Shown: positions 51,636-60,346 of the stretch, piece after piece
Numbering within the stretch: position 1 is the first letter of the stretch
Layout of the letters: every line of letters begins with the position of its first letter
Assembly: GCF_014646515.1 (NCBI RefSeq)
Contig: NZ_BMNK01000018.1
Coordinates: 62,001-126,000, forward strand
Source of the DNA: Nonomuraea glycinis
GTDB taxonomy: Bacteria; Actinomycetota; Actinomycetes; Streptosporangiales; Streptosporangiaceae
Length of the DNA: 64,000 nucleotides
Direction of reading: 5' to 3'
Position numbers and translations under genes: made by a program
The notes under the pieces: generated by a model
Told to the model about the DNA's origin: nothing
Seen by the model: the letters and a program-made list of their open reading frames with translations, nothing else
Databases searched by the model: none

Positions 51636-51740
51636 GTTCTGTTCTCTCCTCGGGGAGTTGACGATCGGGGATTCCTGTTACCCGTAGTGCAGTGGCTAAT
51701 CATGGCGGATACCAGCGGTTCTTGTTGCGAAAAGCGCCGC

Positions 51741-52145
51741 TCAACGTGTCCGCCACACCGATGAGGCCGCTTCGGCGCACGCCACATCCTGCTCGGCGGT
51801 GCCACCGCTGACCCCCACACCGCCGGCCACCCGCTCCGTCTCGCCGTAGTCCGCCCAGAGCGGGATCCCGCCGCCGACGCAGACGAAACGGTCATGCCAG
51901 GACAGGTATTCGCCCGGCCCCGAGGCGGCCGTGGGCGCCAACTCGGCCGTGGGCCTGCGGTGGGCCGCCGCGGCGCAGGCCTTGCCCGGCGCCAGGGACG
52001 CTCCCGCGAAGCCCGCACCCTCCATACGCTGGAAAGACACCAGATGGCCGCCCGCGTCGACCACGGCCACGGAGATCACCGCGCCCTCCCGGGCGGCCTG
52101 CTTCAGTGCCGCCTCGCACATGCGTAACGCGAGCTCGAGATCCAC
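51741..52145 (-). CDS. GlcG/HbpS-family (DUF336) heme-binding-like protein
   Basis: 134 residues from GTG at 52145, preceded by GGGGGA. The pattern LALRMCEAALKQAAREGAVI, SVAVVDAGGHLVSFQRMEGA and FVCVGGGIPLWADYGETERV, GGVGVSGGTAEQDVACAEAA is GlcG/HbpS (DUF336). HbpS in Streptomyces binds heme and senses redox stress extracellularly; this copy has no signal peptide, so it probably acts in the cytoplasm. Ligand uncertain. Confidence 0.9.
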   Translation of the reverse strand: MDLELALRMCEAALKQAAREGAVISVAVVDAGGHLVSFQRMEGAGFAGASLAPGKACAAAAHRRPTAELAPTAASGPGEYLSWHDRFVCVGGGIPLWADYGETERVAGGVGVSGGTAEQDVACAEAASSVWRTR

Positions 52146-52326
52146 GTACGTCCCCCTGGGTTTCGGTGTCCAGCCGCTGCCCCGACGCCTCATGCGTACA
52201 GCGCGTGCGTCGGCTGCGCAAGATCGGCTCCGGGTCCGGAACGGCCGCCGGGGGACGCGTACAGGATGGGGCCTTTCAGCCCTTGCGCGTGGTATGAATC
52301 ACATTGCTCGCTCGGGCGTGTCGCGC

Positions 52327-53616
52327 CTACTTCGGTGTCGAAAGCCAGGTCGCGAGGCCCTCGGGGGTCAGGAAGGCGTCGAACACCGACTCCATGGCGC
52401 CCAGCAGAGAGCCGCGCCACGGCATGGCCGACGGGGCGATCAAGGGCGGGCGGTCGCGGCGGATGGTCATCAGGCCGTCCTCGACGGCTCCCGTCAGCAC
52501 GGGCGCCACCCGCTCGTACAGATCCGCGGCCAGACCGGACAGGACGACCACCTCCGGATCGTGCGCGTTCACCAGAGCAGCGATCCCCCTGCCGAGCGCC
52601 CGCGCATTGGCCGCGACCGCCTGCATGGCCGCCTCCGCCTGTACGGCCGCCTCCGCCTGATCGGCGGTCGTCCGGTCAGCCGGCCCGCCATCGGGTGGGC
52701 TCGCCGCCTTGGTCGCTGCCTGGGCGAGGAGGTGCGCGGCCTGGGCTCGGCCTTTGCCGCCGCCGTAGGCGAGGCCCATGTGCCGGAGCAGGGCGTTGGC
52801 GCCCACCTCCATGCCCCAGCAGCCGCTGGCCCCGCACATGCAGGGCGCGTCGCCGCCGGTGAGGGGCATGTGGCCGAACTCGGCGCCTATCCCGCTCGCT
52901 CCGCCCAGTGGCCTGCCGTCGACGATCAGGACGCCGCCGAGGTCGAAGTCCACATGGAGGTGCAGCCCCACCTGGACGCCGCGCAGCAGCCCCCGGCGAG
53001 CCTCCGCGAGCCCGGCCAGCGCCGTGTCATTGCCCACTCGAACGAAGCCCGGGCGGTCAGATCCCGGACGCTCGGATCCCGGGCGGTGGACGGCGAGGAG
53101 TGCGGGGACGTCCACTGAGCGCCAGCGCAGGTGGGCGATGTCCACCAGGTCGCCCTCGCGGACCGGACCGGCCACCGCCACGCCCACGCCCACCACGCGG
53201 GTGCCGTAGCGCGCCAGGTGGTCGCGGATCGCCTCGCCCAGCGGCAGGAACACGCCCTCCGGCGTGCCGTCGTGCTCCTGGACGCCCAGGACGGTGATCC
53301 GGCCGCCCAGCTCGCAGGCCGCCAGCTCCCAGGCGTCCTCGCGTACGTCGACGGCCAGCACGATCGGGCCGTCCGGGTGAGGGCCCGGCACCAGCGTGGG
53401 CCGGCCTCGTACCTGCTCGGGCGCCGGGACCTCGTGCAGGAGCCCGTCCTCCACCAGCCCGCCGACCAGCACTGACGCGGTCCCCCTGGCGAGCTCCAGC
53501 TCGCGGGTGAGGCGGGACCTGGTCCAGGTCGCGCCGCAGTCGTGGACGGCGCGCAGCAACCGCACCCGGTTGTGCGCGCGCAGTTCGCCGCTGGTCCGTG
53601 CCCCGTTCGCAATCAT
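52327..53616 (-). CDS. ROK-family transcriptional repressor
   Basis: 429 residues from ATG at 53616 (an in-frame ATG at 53628 is also possible). The N-terminal winged HTH (about 10-65, SRLTRELELARGTASVLVGG) precedes a ROK kinase-like domain: IVLAVDVREDAWELAACELG, the Asp of FVRVGNDTALAGLAEARRG, GGASGIGAEFGHMPLTGGDA and zinc ligands in PCMCGASGCWGMEV (C-x-C-x4-C). An Ala-rich insert follows (TTADQAEAAVQAEAAMQAVA). It should sense a sugar and repress the divergent MFS gene; their starts are about 24 bases apart. Confidence 0.9.
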   Translation of the reverse strand: MIANGARTSGELRAHNRVRLLRAVHDCGATWTRSRLTRELELARGTASVLVGGLVEDGLLHEVPAPEQVRGRPTLVPGPHPDGPIVLAVDVREDAWELAACELGGRITVLGVQEHDGTPEGVFLPLGEAIRDHLARYGTRVVGVGVAVAGPVREGDLVDIAHLRWRSVDVPALLAVHRPGSERPGSDRPGFVRVGNDTALAGLAEARRGLLRGVQVGLHLHVDFDLGGVLIVDGRPLGGASGIGAEFGHMPLTGGDAPCMCGASGCWGMEVGANALLRHMGLAYGGGKGRAQAAHLLAQAATKAASPPDGGPADRTTADQAEAAVQAEAAMQAVAANARALGRGIAALVNAHDPEVVVLSGLAADLYERVAPVLTGAVEDGLMTIRRDRPPLIAPSAMPWRGSLLGAMESVFDAFLTPEGLATWLSTPK

Positions 53617-53640
53617 CGTATTTCTCATTATGCTCTAGCC
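53607..53640. promoter_or_regulatory. Overlapping divergent promoters of ROK repressor and MFS gene
   Basis: On the plus strand TATGCT (53630-53635) is a −10-like hexamer five bases before the MFS GTG. On the minus strand CATAAT (53637-53632) is a −10-like hexamer about 15 bases before the ROK start. The two promoters share bases, so polymerase binding would be mutually exclusive. Confidence 0.45.
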
Positions 53641-54870
53641 GTGAGCAAAAAATGGGGCGATGCCCAACGTGCCCGACTTGGTGTGTTTATTTTCTTCTTT
53701 CTGTGCGGGTTGGTCATGGGCCTGTGGGCGGCCGGGCTGCCCTCGCTGAACGACCGTCTGGACCTCGGCCCGGCCCGGCTCGGCACCGTTCTGCTGCTCA
53801 TCTCCGGTGGCGCGCTGGTGTCCATGCTGGCGGCCGGGCCGCTGGTGGACCGGTGGTCGAGCCGGGCCGTCTGCTGGTTCGCCGGGCCGTTCTCGGCGGT
53901 GGTCCTGCTCGGTCCCGCGCTCGCGCCGAACTACGCGGCGCTGACCGTGCTGGCCGTCGTCTTCGGGCTTGGGCTCGGGGTGACCGAGGTCGCCATGAAC
54001 GCCCACTCCGTCGAGGTCGAACGCCGCTACGCCCGGCCGATCATCTCGGCTTTCCACGGCACGTGGAGCCTCGGTGGCGCGGCCGGTGGCGCGGTGACCG
54101 CACTCGTCCTGCGGGCCGGGCTGGACGCCCAGACGCTGCTGGTGGTGGCGGCCGTGGTGGTGCCGTTCCTGTACCTGCCGGCGGCGCGGCTGCTGCTGCC
54201 GGACCCGCCCGGCGACACCTCGGCGAGCCCGGCCGCCGGGGAGCGCCGATCCGCGACCTCCCTCAAGTGGGGACTGATCGCGCTGCTCGGCGGGGCCGCG
54301 TTCGCCGGTCACCTGGCCGAGGGCGCCGCCATCGACTGGGCCGCGCTGCACGCCCGCTGGGTGCTGGGCACCGACCCGGCGCTCGCGCCGCTCGCCTACA
54401 CCGTCTTCGCGGTGGCCATGACCACCATCCGGCTGCTCGGCGACCCCATCCGGGCCCGGCTCGGCTCGGTGCGCACGATCCAGCTCGCCGGCCTGCTGGC
54501 GACCTGCGGGTACATCCTCGTCCTGGCGGCCCCGCTGACGGGTTCGCTGGCCGTGGTGTGCGCCTGGACCGGCTGGGCGCTGGCGGGGATCGGCCTGGCC
54601 ACCGTGGTGCCGGTCATCTTCAGCGCCGTCGGCGCGGCGGGCGGCCCGGTCGGGCGCGCGCTGGCGCTGGTGACCGCGTTCGGCTACAGCGGCCTGCTGG
54701 TCGGGCCCGCCGTGCTGGGGTACGTCGCGGAGGCGTCGTCGCTGCCCATCGCGCTGATCGTGCCCGCCGTGCTGGCCGCGGTCATGGCTCTCACCGGCGC
54801 GCCCGCCATCCTCGCGCTGGACCGCGTCGCCACGCCGCCGGAGCCCGTGCCGGTGGCGGCCCGCGACTGA
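53641..54870 (+). CDS. Major facilitator superfamily transporter next to ROK regulator
   Basis: 409 residues from GTG. Twelve helices: GVFIFFFLCGLVMGLWAAGL begins, then LSLNDRL-like loop, the family signature in TVLAVVFGLGLGVTEVAMNA, the RPIISAFHGTWSLGGAAGGA segment typical of the FucP/YfkF-like 'inner membrane protein' MFS group, and RLLGDPIRARLGSVRTIQLA. It probably carries a sugar or a drug and is likely under ROK control. Likely leaderless mRNA. Confidence 0.88.
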   Translation: MSKKWGDAQRARLGVFIFFFLCGLVMGLWAAGLPSLNDRLDLGPARLGTVLLLISGGALVSMLAAGPLVDRWSSRAVCWFAGPFSAVVLLGPALAPNYAALTVLAVVFGLGLGVTEVAMNAHSVEVERRYARPIISAFHGTWSLGGAAGGAVTALVLRAGLDAQTLLVVAAVVVPFLYLPAARLLLPDPPGDTSASPAAGERRSATSLKWGLIALLGGAAFAGHLAEGAAIDWAALHARWVLGTDPALAPLAYTVFAVAMTTIRLLGDPIRARLGSVRTIQLAGLLATCGYILVLAAPLTGSLAVVCAWTGWALAGIGLATVVPVIFSAVGAAGGPVGRALALVTAFGYSGLLVGPAVLGYVAEASSLPIALIVPAVLAAVMALTGAPAILALDRVATPPEPVPVAARD

Positions 54871-54977
54871 TGACCGGGGGGCGCGAATCCTGGCCGGGAC
54901 CTCCCGCCAACGCGCGGGACCGAATCCCGGTCCAGGGTTCCCGCCCCCTAGTTGACCTGGCGTTATGCGATCGTGAC

Positions 54978-55057
54978 TTGACCCAGGGGTACGGTCAGAG
55001 TTTCATGTCCCAAAACACCGTAAACGTTTACAGAAATGTGGAATCGTTTACGTTCCT
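54978..55057 (+). promoter_or_regulatory. Promoter and LacI operators of the ribosylglycohydrolase operon
   Basis: TTGACC (54978-54983), 17 bases, then TTTCAT (55001-55006) is a promoter candidate. GTAAACGTTTAC (55020-55031) is a perfect 12-bp LacI-type palindrome just downstream; a further half-site CGTTTAC (55045-55051) lies inside GGAA-N9-TTCC (55041-55057). Both precede the TTG start of the lacI gene, so autorepression of the whole operon is expected. Confidence 0.75.
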
Positions 55058-55069
55058 GGAAGGACTGCC

Positions 55070-56089
55070 TTGGCCGAGGGACCCACGATCACGACGATCG
55101 CCGAGCGCGCCGGCGTCTCCATCGCCTCGGTCTCCCGAGTGCTGAACGGCCTGCCCACCAGGCAGGAGACCGTGCGCAAGGTGATGGCCGCCGCCGAGGA
55201 GCTCGGGTATGTGCGCAACGCCGTCGCCCGCTCCCTCAAGTCCCGCCGCACCCATCAGGTCGCCTTCGCCATGGCCGACGTCGGCAACCCGGCCTACCTG
55301 GCCATGTTGCGCCAGATTCAGCCCGTGCTCAAGGCCGCAGGCTACCGGATCGTGCTGCACTCCACCGACGCCGTCGTCGCCGACGAGATCGACGTGCTGC
55401 ACAGCCTCGGCGAGCGCTACGTGGACGGGCTGATCATGAGCCCGCTGCGGGTCACCGGCCGGCACCTGCAGATGCTGGCCACCGCCAGAGCGCCCGTGGT
55501 GATCATCGGGTCGGTGCCCGAAGGCACGCCCGTCGACAACGTGCGCGCCGACTCCCGCACCGGCGTCAAGCTCGCGATCGACCACCTGCACGCCCTCGGC
55601 CGCCGCCGCATCGGGATGGTCAACGGCCCGCCCGACACCGTGCCGGGCGCCGCCCGCGGAGCCGCCTACATCGAGGCGCTCGAAGCCTGCGGTCTGCCCT
55701 ATGACGAGAACCTCGTCCAGATCGGCGACTTCTACCGCGCCGAAGGCGGCCGGGCCGTGGCGGCGCTGCTCGACCGGGTGCCCGACCTCGACGCGCTGAT
55801 GTGCGCCAACGACCTGATCGCGCTCGGCGCCCTGGACGTGCTGCGCGCCGCGGGCAGACGGGTGCCGCAGGATGTGGCCGTGGTCGGTATGGACGACACC
55901 GACCTCGCCGCGGCCTCGTGGCCCTCGCTCACCAGCGTCTCGCTGGGCTCCGCCGAACGTGGCAAGGCCGCCGCCGAGCTGCTGCTCGACCGGCTGCAGC
56001 ACGGCGAGCGCGAGCCCCGGGTGGTGACCGTACCGCCCCGTCTCGTGGTGCGTGCCTCCACGACGGGCGAGGAGGAGGGCGGGACGTGA
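55070..56089 (+). CDS. LacI-family transcriptional repressor of the operon
   Basis: 339 residues from TTG at 55070, with GGAAGGA upstream. HTH: ITTIAERAGVSIASVSRVLN, hinge RNAVARSLKSRRTHQVAFAM, and the periplasmic-binding-type sensor domain (MADVGNPAYLAMLRQIQPVL, FYRAEGGRAVAALLDRVPDL, ALMCANDLIALGALDVLRAA). The palindromes before it fit a LacI operator. The GTGA overlap with the permease gene puts it in the transporter operon; the inducer is expected to be the imported sugar or a breakdown product. Confidence 0.95.
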   Translation: MAEGPTITTIAERAGVSIASVSRVLNGLPTRQETVRKVMAAAEELGYVRNAVARSLKSRRTHQVAFAMADVGNPAYLAMLRQIQPVLKAAGYRIVLHSTDAVVADEIDVLHSLGERYVDGLIMSPLRVTGRHLQMLATARAPVVIIGSVPEGTPVDNVRADSRTGVKLAIDHLHALGRRRIGMVNGPPDTVPGAARGAAYIEALEACGLPYDENLVQIGDFYRAEGGRAVAALLDRVPDLDALMCANDLIALGALDVLRAAGRRVPQDVAVVGMDDTDLAAASWPSLTSVSLGSAERGKAAAELLLDRLQHGEREPRVVTVPPRLVVRASTTGEEEGGT

Positions 56090-56997
56090 CGGCCACCGCG
56101 ACCAAGCCCGCGCCGCCCGCGCGGAACGCGCGCGGCGCCGGCGGACCCCGGCGCAACCGCGAGATGTGGGTGCTCATGCTGCCCGCGCTCGTGCCCGTGC
56201 TGCTGTTCAGCGTGGGCCCGCTGCTGTACGGGATCGGGCTGGCGTTCACCGACGCCGAGTCCGGCAAGAACCACGTCACCGGCTTCGTCGGCCTGGAGAA
56301 CTTCGGCGACCTGCTCGCCGACGACACCTTCTGGGCGTCCATGCGGGTCGGCCTCATCTGGGCCGTGACGGTGACCGTGCTGCAGTTCCTCGCCTCGCTC
56401 GGGCTGGCGCTGCTGCTGAACCAGAAGCTCTGGCTCACCGGGCTCGCCCGGGTGCTGACCGTGGTGCCGTGGGCGATGCCGCCCGTGGTCATCGGCCTGA
56501 TGTGGCGGCTGGTCTACCACCCGGACGCCGGCATCGTGAACAGCACGCTCGGCACCGACATCAACTGGCTCGCCGACTTCACCTGGGCGCTGCCCGCCGT
56601 CATCGTCATGGGCGTGTGGAGCGGCATGCCGCAGACCACGATCGTGCTGCTGGCCGGCCTGCAGACCATCCCCAAGGAGCTGTACGAGGCGGGCGAGATG
56701 GACGGGGCGGGCACCTGGCGCAAGTTCTGGAGCATCACGCTGCCGCAGCTGCGCCCCATCATCGTCACCATCACCTCGCTCGACTTCGTCTGGAACGTCA
56801 ACCAGTTCAGCCTGGTCTACGTGCTCACCCAGGGCGGTCCCGGCGGCCAGACCAGGCTGCCGATGCTGTTCGCCTACGAGGAGGCGTTCCGGTACGGCTT
56901 CTTCGGCTACGCCGCCGCTCTCGGCGTCAGCATCGTGATCGTCGTGCTCGCCCTGCTCGGCGTCTATCTGTGGCGGCAACTGAGGGAGGCGTCATGA
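56086..56997 (+). CDS. CUT1 sugar ABC transporter permease (MalF type)
   Basis: 303 residues from GTG overlapping the lacI stop (GTGA). Six helices after a short Pro/Arg-rich tail. The EAA loop is ELYEAGEMDGAGTWRKFWSI, coupling to an ATPase. TLPQLRPIIVTITSLDFVWN and QFSLVYVLTQGGPGGQTRL are the CUT1 signature region. There is no ATPase gene in the operon, so a shared MsiK-type ATPase is probably used, as in streptomycetes. Confidence 0.95.
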   Translation: MTATATKPAPPARNARGAGGPRRNREMWVLMLPALVPVLLFSVGPLLYGIGLAFTDAESGKNHVTGFVGLENFGDLLADDTFWASMRVGLIWAVTVTVLQFLASLGLALLLNQKLWLTGLARVLTVVPWAMPPVVIGLMWRLVYHPDAGIVNSTLGTDINWLADFTWALPAVIVMGVWSGMPQTTIVLLAGLQTIPKELYEAGEMDGAGTWRKFWSITLPQLRPIIVTITSLDFVWNVNQFSLVYVLTQGGPGGQTRLPMLFAYEEAFRYGFFGYAAALGVSIVIVVLALLGVYLWRQLREAS

Positions 56998-57812
56998 GAA
57001 GGATCTCCCAGTACGTCGCGCTGCTGGCGTACATGGTGTTCCTGGCCTTTCCGCTGGTGTGGCTGCTGTCCACGTCGCTGAAGACGCCGCAGGAAATGGC
57101 CGGCCTCGACCCGACGTGGATCCCCGCCGAGCCCACCCTGGCCAACTTCGCCGACGCGTTCGGCGAGCAGGACCTGGTCGGCGCGGGCGCGCGGAGCCTG
57201 GTCGTGGCGCTGGCGAGCGCGCTGCTCACGGTCACCGTGGCGCTGCCCGCCTCCTACGCCCTGGCCCGCTACCGGGGCACGCTCAAGCAGGTCGCGCTCG
57301 GCTGGGTGCTGGTCAGCCAGGTGTTCCCGTTCATCTTGATCATCATCCCGCTCTTCATGGTGCTGCGGCAGCTCAACCTGACCAACACGCTGGTCGGCCT
57401 CGTGGTCGTGCATGTGACGTTCACGCTGCCGTTCGCGCTGTGGATGCTCCAGGGGTACGTGCGGTCGGTGCCGCGCGAGCTGGAGGAGGCGGCGGCGGTG
57501 GACGGCGCCGGCCGCATGCGGGCGATCGTCAGCGTGGTGGCGCCGCTGCTCGCGCCCGGCGTGGTGGCGACCCTGCTGTTCTCGTTCATCTCGTCCTGGA
57601 ACGAGTTCCTGTTCGCACTGGTGGTCCTCAAGGATCCCGACGTGATGACGCTCCCGCTGACGCTGGTGAGGTTCACCGGCCCCGAGGGGGTGTCCAGGCT
57701 CGGCCCGCTGGCCGCGGCGTCGCTGATGGCGACGATTCCGAGCCTGATCTTTTTCGCAATCATCCAGCGTCGGCTGAGGTCTGGCCTGATGGCCGGCGCT
57801 GTGAAGGGCTAG
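56994..57812 (+). CDS. CUT1 sugar ABC transporter permease (MalG type)
   Basis: 272 residues beginning in an ATGA overlap with the previous gene. Six helices; FPLVWLLSTSLKTPQEMAGL near the start, PASYALARYRG and EAA loop ELEEAAAVDGAGRMRAIVSV, then SSWNEFLFALVVLKDP are typical of MalG-type permeases. Partner of the preceding permease. Confidence 0.95.
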   Translation: MRRISQYVALLAYMVFLAFPLVWLLSTSLKTPQEMAGLDPTWIPAEPTLANFADAFGEQDLVGAGARSLVVALASALLTVTVALPASYALARYRGTLKQVALGWVLVSQVFPFILIIIPLFMVLRQLNLTNTLVGLVVVHVTFTLPFALWMLQGYVRSVPRELEEAAAVDGAGRMRAIVSVVAPLLAPGVVATLLFSFISSWNEFLFALVVLKDPDVMTLPLTLVRFTGPEGVSRLGPLAAASLMATIPSLIFFAIIQRRLRSGLMAGAVKG

Positions 57813-57821
57813 GAGGCTCTC

Positions 57822-59129
57822 ATGCGTATCAAATCCGCGTTGGCGGCGGCGGTCGTCGTCGCCCTGGCCGCCGGGTGCGGCGGCGGCGGGGACGGCGGGT
57901 CCTCCTCCGCCCCTGACGAGCCCGTCAAGCTCGACTTCCTCAGCCTCGCCTGGCAGAAGGAGTCGGTTGCGGCCAACAAGCAACTGGTCGAGGAGTGGAA
58001 CAAGGCCAACCCGAACATCCAGGTCACCTACGTCCAGGGCAGCTGGGACAACGTCAACGACCAGCTCGTCACCTCCTTCGAAGGCGGCGACGCGCCCGAC
58101 GTCATCCACGACGACTCCCCGGCGCTGTCCGGCTTCGCCACCAAGGGCTACCTGCTGGAGCTGAAGGACAAGCTGCCGGCCGAGCTCAAGAGCGACATCC
58201 CGCAGAGCGCCTGGGACACCGTCACCTTCGACGACGGCAAGGGCGCCAAGGGCGTGTACGGCGTGCCGTTCCTGCAGGAGTCGACGGTCATCATCGCCAA
58301 CAAGAAGCTGCTGGACGCCGCCAAGGTGCGCATGCCCACCCCGGCTGAGCCGTGGACGTGGGACGAGTTCGCCACCATCGGCAAGAAGCTCACCAAGGGC
58401 GACACCTACGGCGTGGCCTGGCCGATGAAGTCCCCGGTCAACAAGACGCTGAACCTCGCGCTGAACTTCGGCGGCACCTTCTTCCAGACCGGCGCCGACG
58501 GCAAGACCACGGTCAAGGTCGGCCCGCAGGAGAAGGAGGTCCTGCAGCGCATCCACGACCAGCTCTACAAGGACAAGTCCGCCGACACCTCGGCGCTCGG
58601 CATGGGCACCGCCGACCCGCTGCCCGGCTTCTTCGCCGACAAGTACGCGATGCTGCCCGTCGGCGTCTACCTGCGTCAGCAGGTGGCCGAGCAGGCGCCC
58701 GACGACTTCGAGTGGGTGACGCTGCCGCCGCTCAAGGGCACTGGCTCCGAGCAGGGCGCCGTCTCCCAGACGCTGTCGGTCGCCGCTGACAGCGAGCACC
58801 CGGACGAGGCGCTCAAGTTCATCTCCTTCTTCCTGAACGGCCCCAACCAGGCCAAGCTCGCCAAGGGCGACTGGCTGCTGCCGACCTCCCAGCAGGCCGC
58901 CGCCGACCCGGCGATCACCACCGAGGAGAACGGCTGGGACGTGGCCACCGCCTCCGCCAAGAACCTCGTCGTCGCGCCCTTCCTCAAGGTGAACGGGTTC
59001 GACGAGTGGAAGTCCAAGGTGGCGACGCCCGCGCTGCAGGAGTACTTCGCCAACAAGATCAGCATTGACGAGGTGGCCAAGAAGCTCGTCGAGGACGGCA
59101 ACGAGGTGCTGGAGCGGTACCAGCGGTGA
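57822..59129 (+). CDS. Sugar ABC transporter substrate-binding lipoprotein
   Basis: 435 residues. Signal MRIKSALAAAVVVALAAGCG with lipobox LAAGC; a Gly/Ser linker follows. LDFLSLAWQKESVAANKQLV, VEEWNKANPNIQVTYVQGSW, FEGGDAPDVIHDDSPALSGF and TYGVAWPMKSPVNKTLNLAL belong to the SBP_bac_8/CUT1 family. The family usually binds oligosaccharides or glycosides. It sits on the outer face of the membrane and hands substrate to the two permeases. Ligand not predictable from sequence; context suggests a riboside. Confidence 0.93.
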   Translation: MRIKSALAAAVVVALAAGCGGGGDGGSSSAPDEPVKLDFLSLAWQKESVAANKQLVEEWNKANPNIQVTYVQGSWDNVNDQLVTSFEGGDAPDVIHDDSPALSGFATKGYLLELKDKLPAELKSDIPQSAWDTVTFDDGKGAKGVYGVPFLQESTVIIANKKLLDAAKVRMPTPAEPWTWDEFATIGKKLTKGDTYGVAWPMKSPVNKTLNLALNFGGTFFQTGADGKTTVKVGPQEKEVLQRIHDQLYKDKSADTSALGMGTADPLPGFFADKYAMLPVGVYLRQQVAEQAPDDFEWVTLPPLKGTGSEQGAVSQTLSVAADSEHPDEALKFISFFLNGPNQAKLAKGDWLLPTSQQAAADPAITTEENGWDVATASAKNLVVAPFLKVNGFDEWKSKVATPALQEYFANKISIDEVAKKLVEDGNEVLERYQR

Positions 59130-60271
59130 CGTCTGCGGATAGAACCCTTCGAGGCGGGATTTTTCGGGACAGGGCCCGGGGGTGTCTGCTCGGCCTCGCG
59201 GCCGGCGACGCCCTCGGGGCGCCCGCCGAGAACCTCTCACCGGCGGAGATCCGCCGCCGGTGGGGGCGGCTCACCGAGATCGAGGGCGGCGGCACGGACG
59301 ACACCGAGTACGCCATCTTCGCCGCCTCCCTGCTGGTGGATCACGGGCACGGCCTGACCTCGGCGCTGGTGGCCGCCGCCTACCGGGAGCGGATCGTCCC
59401 GCTGGCCGAGGGGCCGATGCGCGGGGCGGGCTTCTCCGAGCTCGGCACCGTCCAGGCGCTGCGGCGGGGGCTGGAGCCGCCGCTGACCGGTCTGGTGCAC
59501 CAGCACGGCTGGTCCGACGGGCTGGCGATGCGGGCCGCGCCGTACGGGATCTTCTGTCCTGGCGATCCCGGTGAGGCGGCCCGGCTCGTGGAGGAGGACG
59601 GCCGGGTCAGCCAGTCGGGGGAGGGCATACTCGGCGGCCGCGCGGTCGCGGGGGCCGTGGCCGCCGCCATGACGGGCGCGCCCCCGCCGGACGTGGTCGA
59701 GGCCGCGCTCGCGGTGCTGCCCGCCGACTCCTGGACCGCCAGAAATATCGTACGAATCCGCGACGTCATCGGCGCTGCCGCCGGCCGCGAGAGCGGTGGC
59801 GAGGCTGTCAGCCGCGAGATGAGAGGCGAGGCCGTCGGCGGGGATGCCGGGGCCGGGGCTTCGGGGCTTGTGGAGGCGCTGCACGAGGCGGTCGTCGTCA
59901 AGCACTACCCCTGGACGGACGTGGCCCCCGAGGCCGTGGCGCTGGCGCTGGCCGCCTACCTGGCCGGCGGGGGTGAGGTGGAGGCGTCGGTGACGTTCGG
60001 GGTGAGCCTGGGCCGGGACGCCGACACCATCGGCGCCATCGCCGGCGCGATCGCCGGAGCTGGACAGGGCGAGCGAGGCGTGCCCGGCCGATGGGCGGCG
60101 CGCATCGGACCGGTGACGGGCAAGTGCCTGCCCGCCGTCGCGGGACGACATGTGCTCGACGTCGCCGACGAACTGGCGGCGGCACTGGACCACGCCCACC
60201 GACCCCAGGACGGGACGGCGGCGGCATTGGACGACGCCCGCCGGCCCCAGGACGGGACGGCGGCGGATTGA
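59126..60271 (+). CDS. ADP-ribosylglycohydrolase-family protein 1
   Basis: 381 residues from GTG overlapping the stop of the binding-protein gene. The family helix bundle begins CLLGLAAGDALGAPAENLSP; the first metal motif is GGGTDDTEYAI (T57-D58-D59-T60) and the second is SLGRDADTIGAIAGAIAGAG (D298, D300, T301), both complete for the two-Mg site of DraG/ARH enzymes. It is therefore expected to hydrolyse an N- or O-ribosyl bond. A Gly/Glu insert (about 220-247) and a C-terminal tail with two copies of a HRPQDGTAAA-type repeat (about 352-381) are additions not needed for the fold. Confidence 0.93.
   Translation: MTSADRTLRGGIFRDRARGCLLGLAAGDALGAPAENLSPAEIRRRWGRLTEIEGGGTDDTEYAIFAASLLVDHGHGLTSALVAAAYRERIVPLAEGPMRGAGFSELGTVQALRRGLEPPLTGLVHQHGWSDGLAMRAAPYGIFCPGDPGEAARLVEEDGRVSQSGEGILGGRAVAGAVAAAMTGAPPPDVVEAALAVLPADSWTARNIVRIRDVIGAAAGRESGGEAVSREMRGEAVGGDAGAGASGLVEALHEAVVVKHYPWTDVAPEAVALALAAYLAGGGEVEASVTFGVSLGRDADTIGAIAGAIAGAGQGERGVPGRWAARIGPVTGKCLPAVAGRHVLDVADELAAALDHAHRPQDGTAAALDDARRPQDGTAAD
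60180..60271 (+). repeat. Short tandem duplication at the 3' end of glycohydrolase 1
   Basis: About 42 bp (ACTGGACCACGCCCACCGAC plus the following CCCAGGACGGGACGGCGGCG) occurs twice in tandem, giving two in-frame copies of ALD-A-RPQDGTAA just before the stop. Confidence 0.75.
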
Positions 60272-60346
60272 TGGCGGACCGGACAGGGGTGGGTCGATGA
60301 TGGGACCGGATCGCGCCGGCGAATCGGCGGAAGGACTGTAGACATC

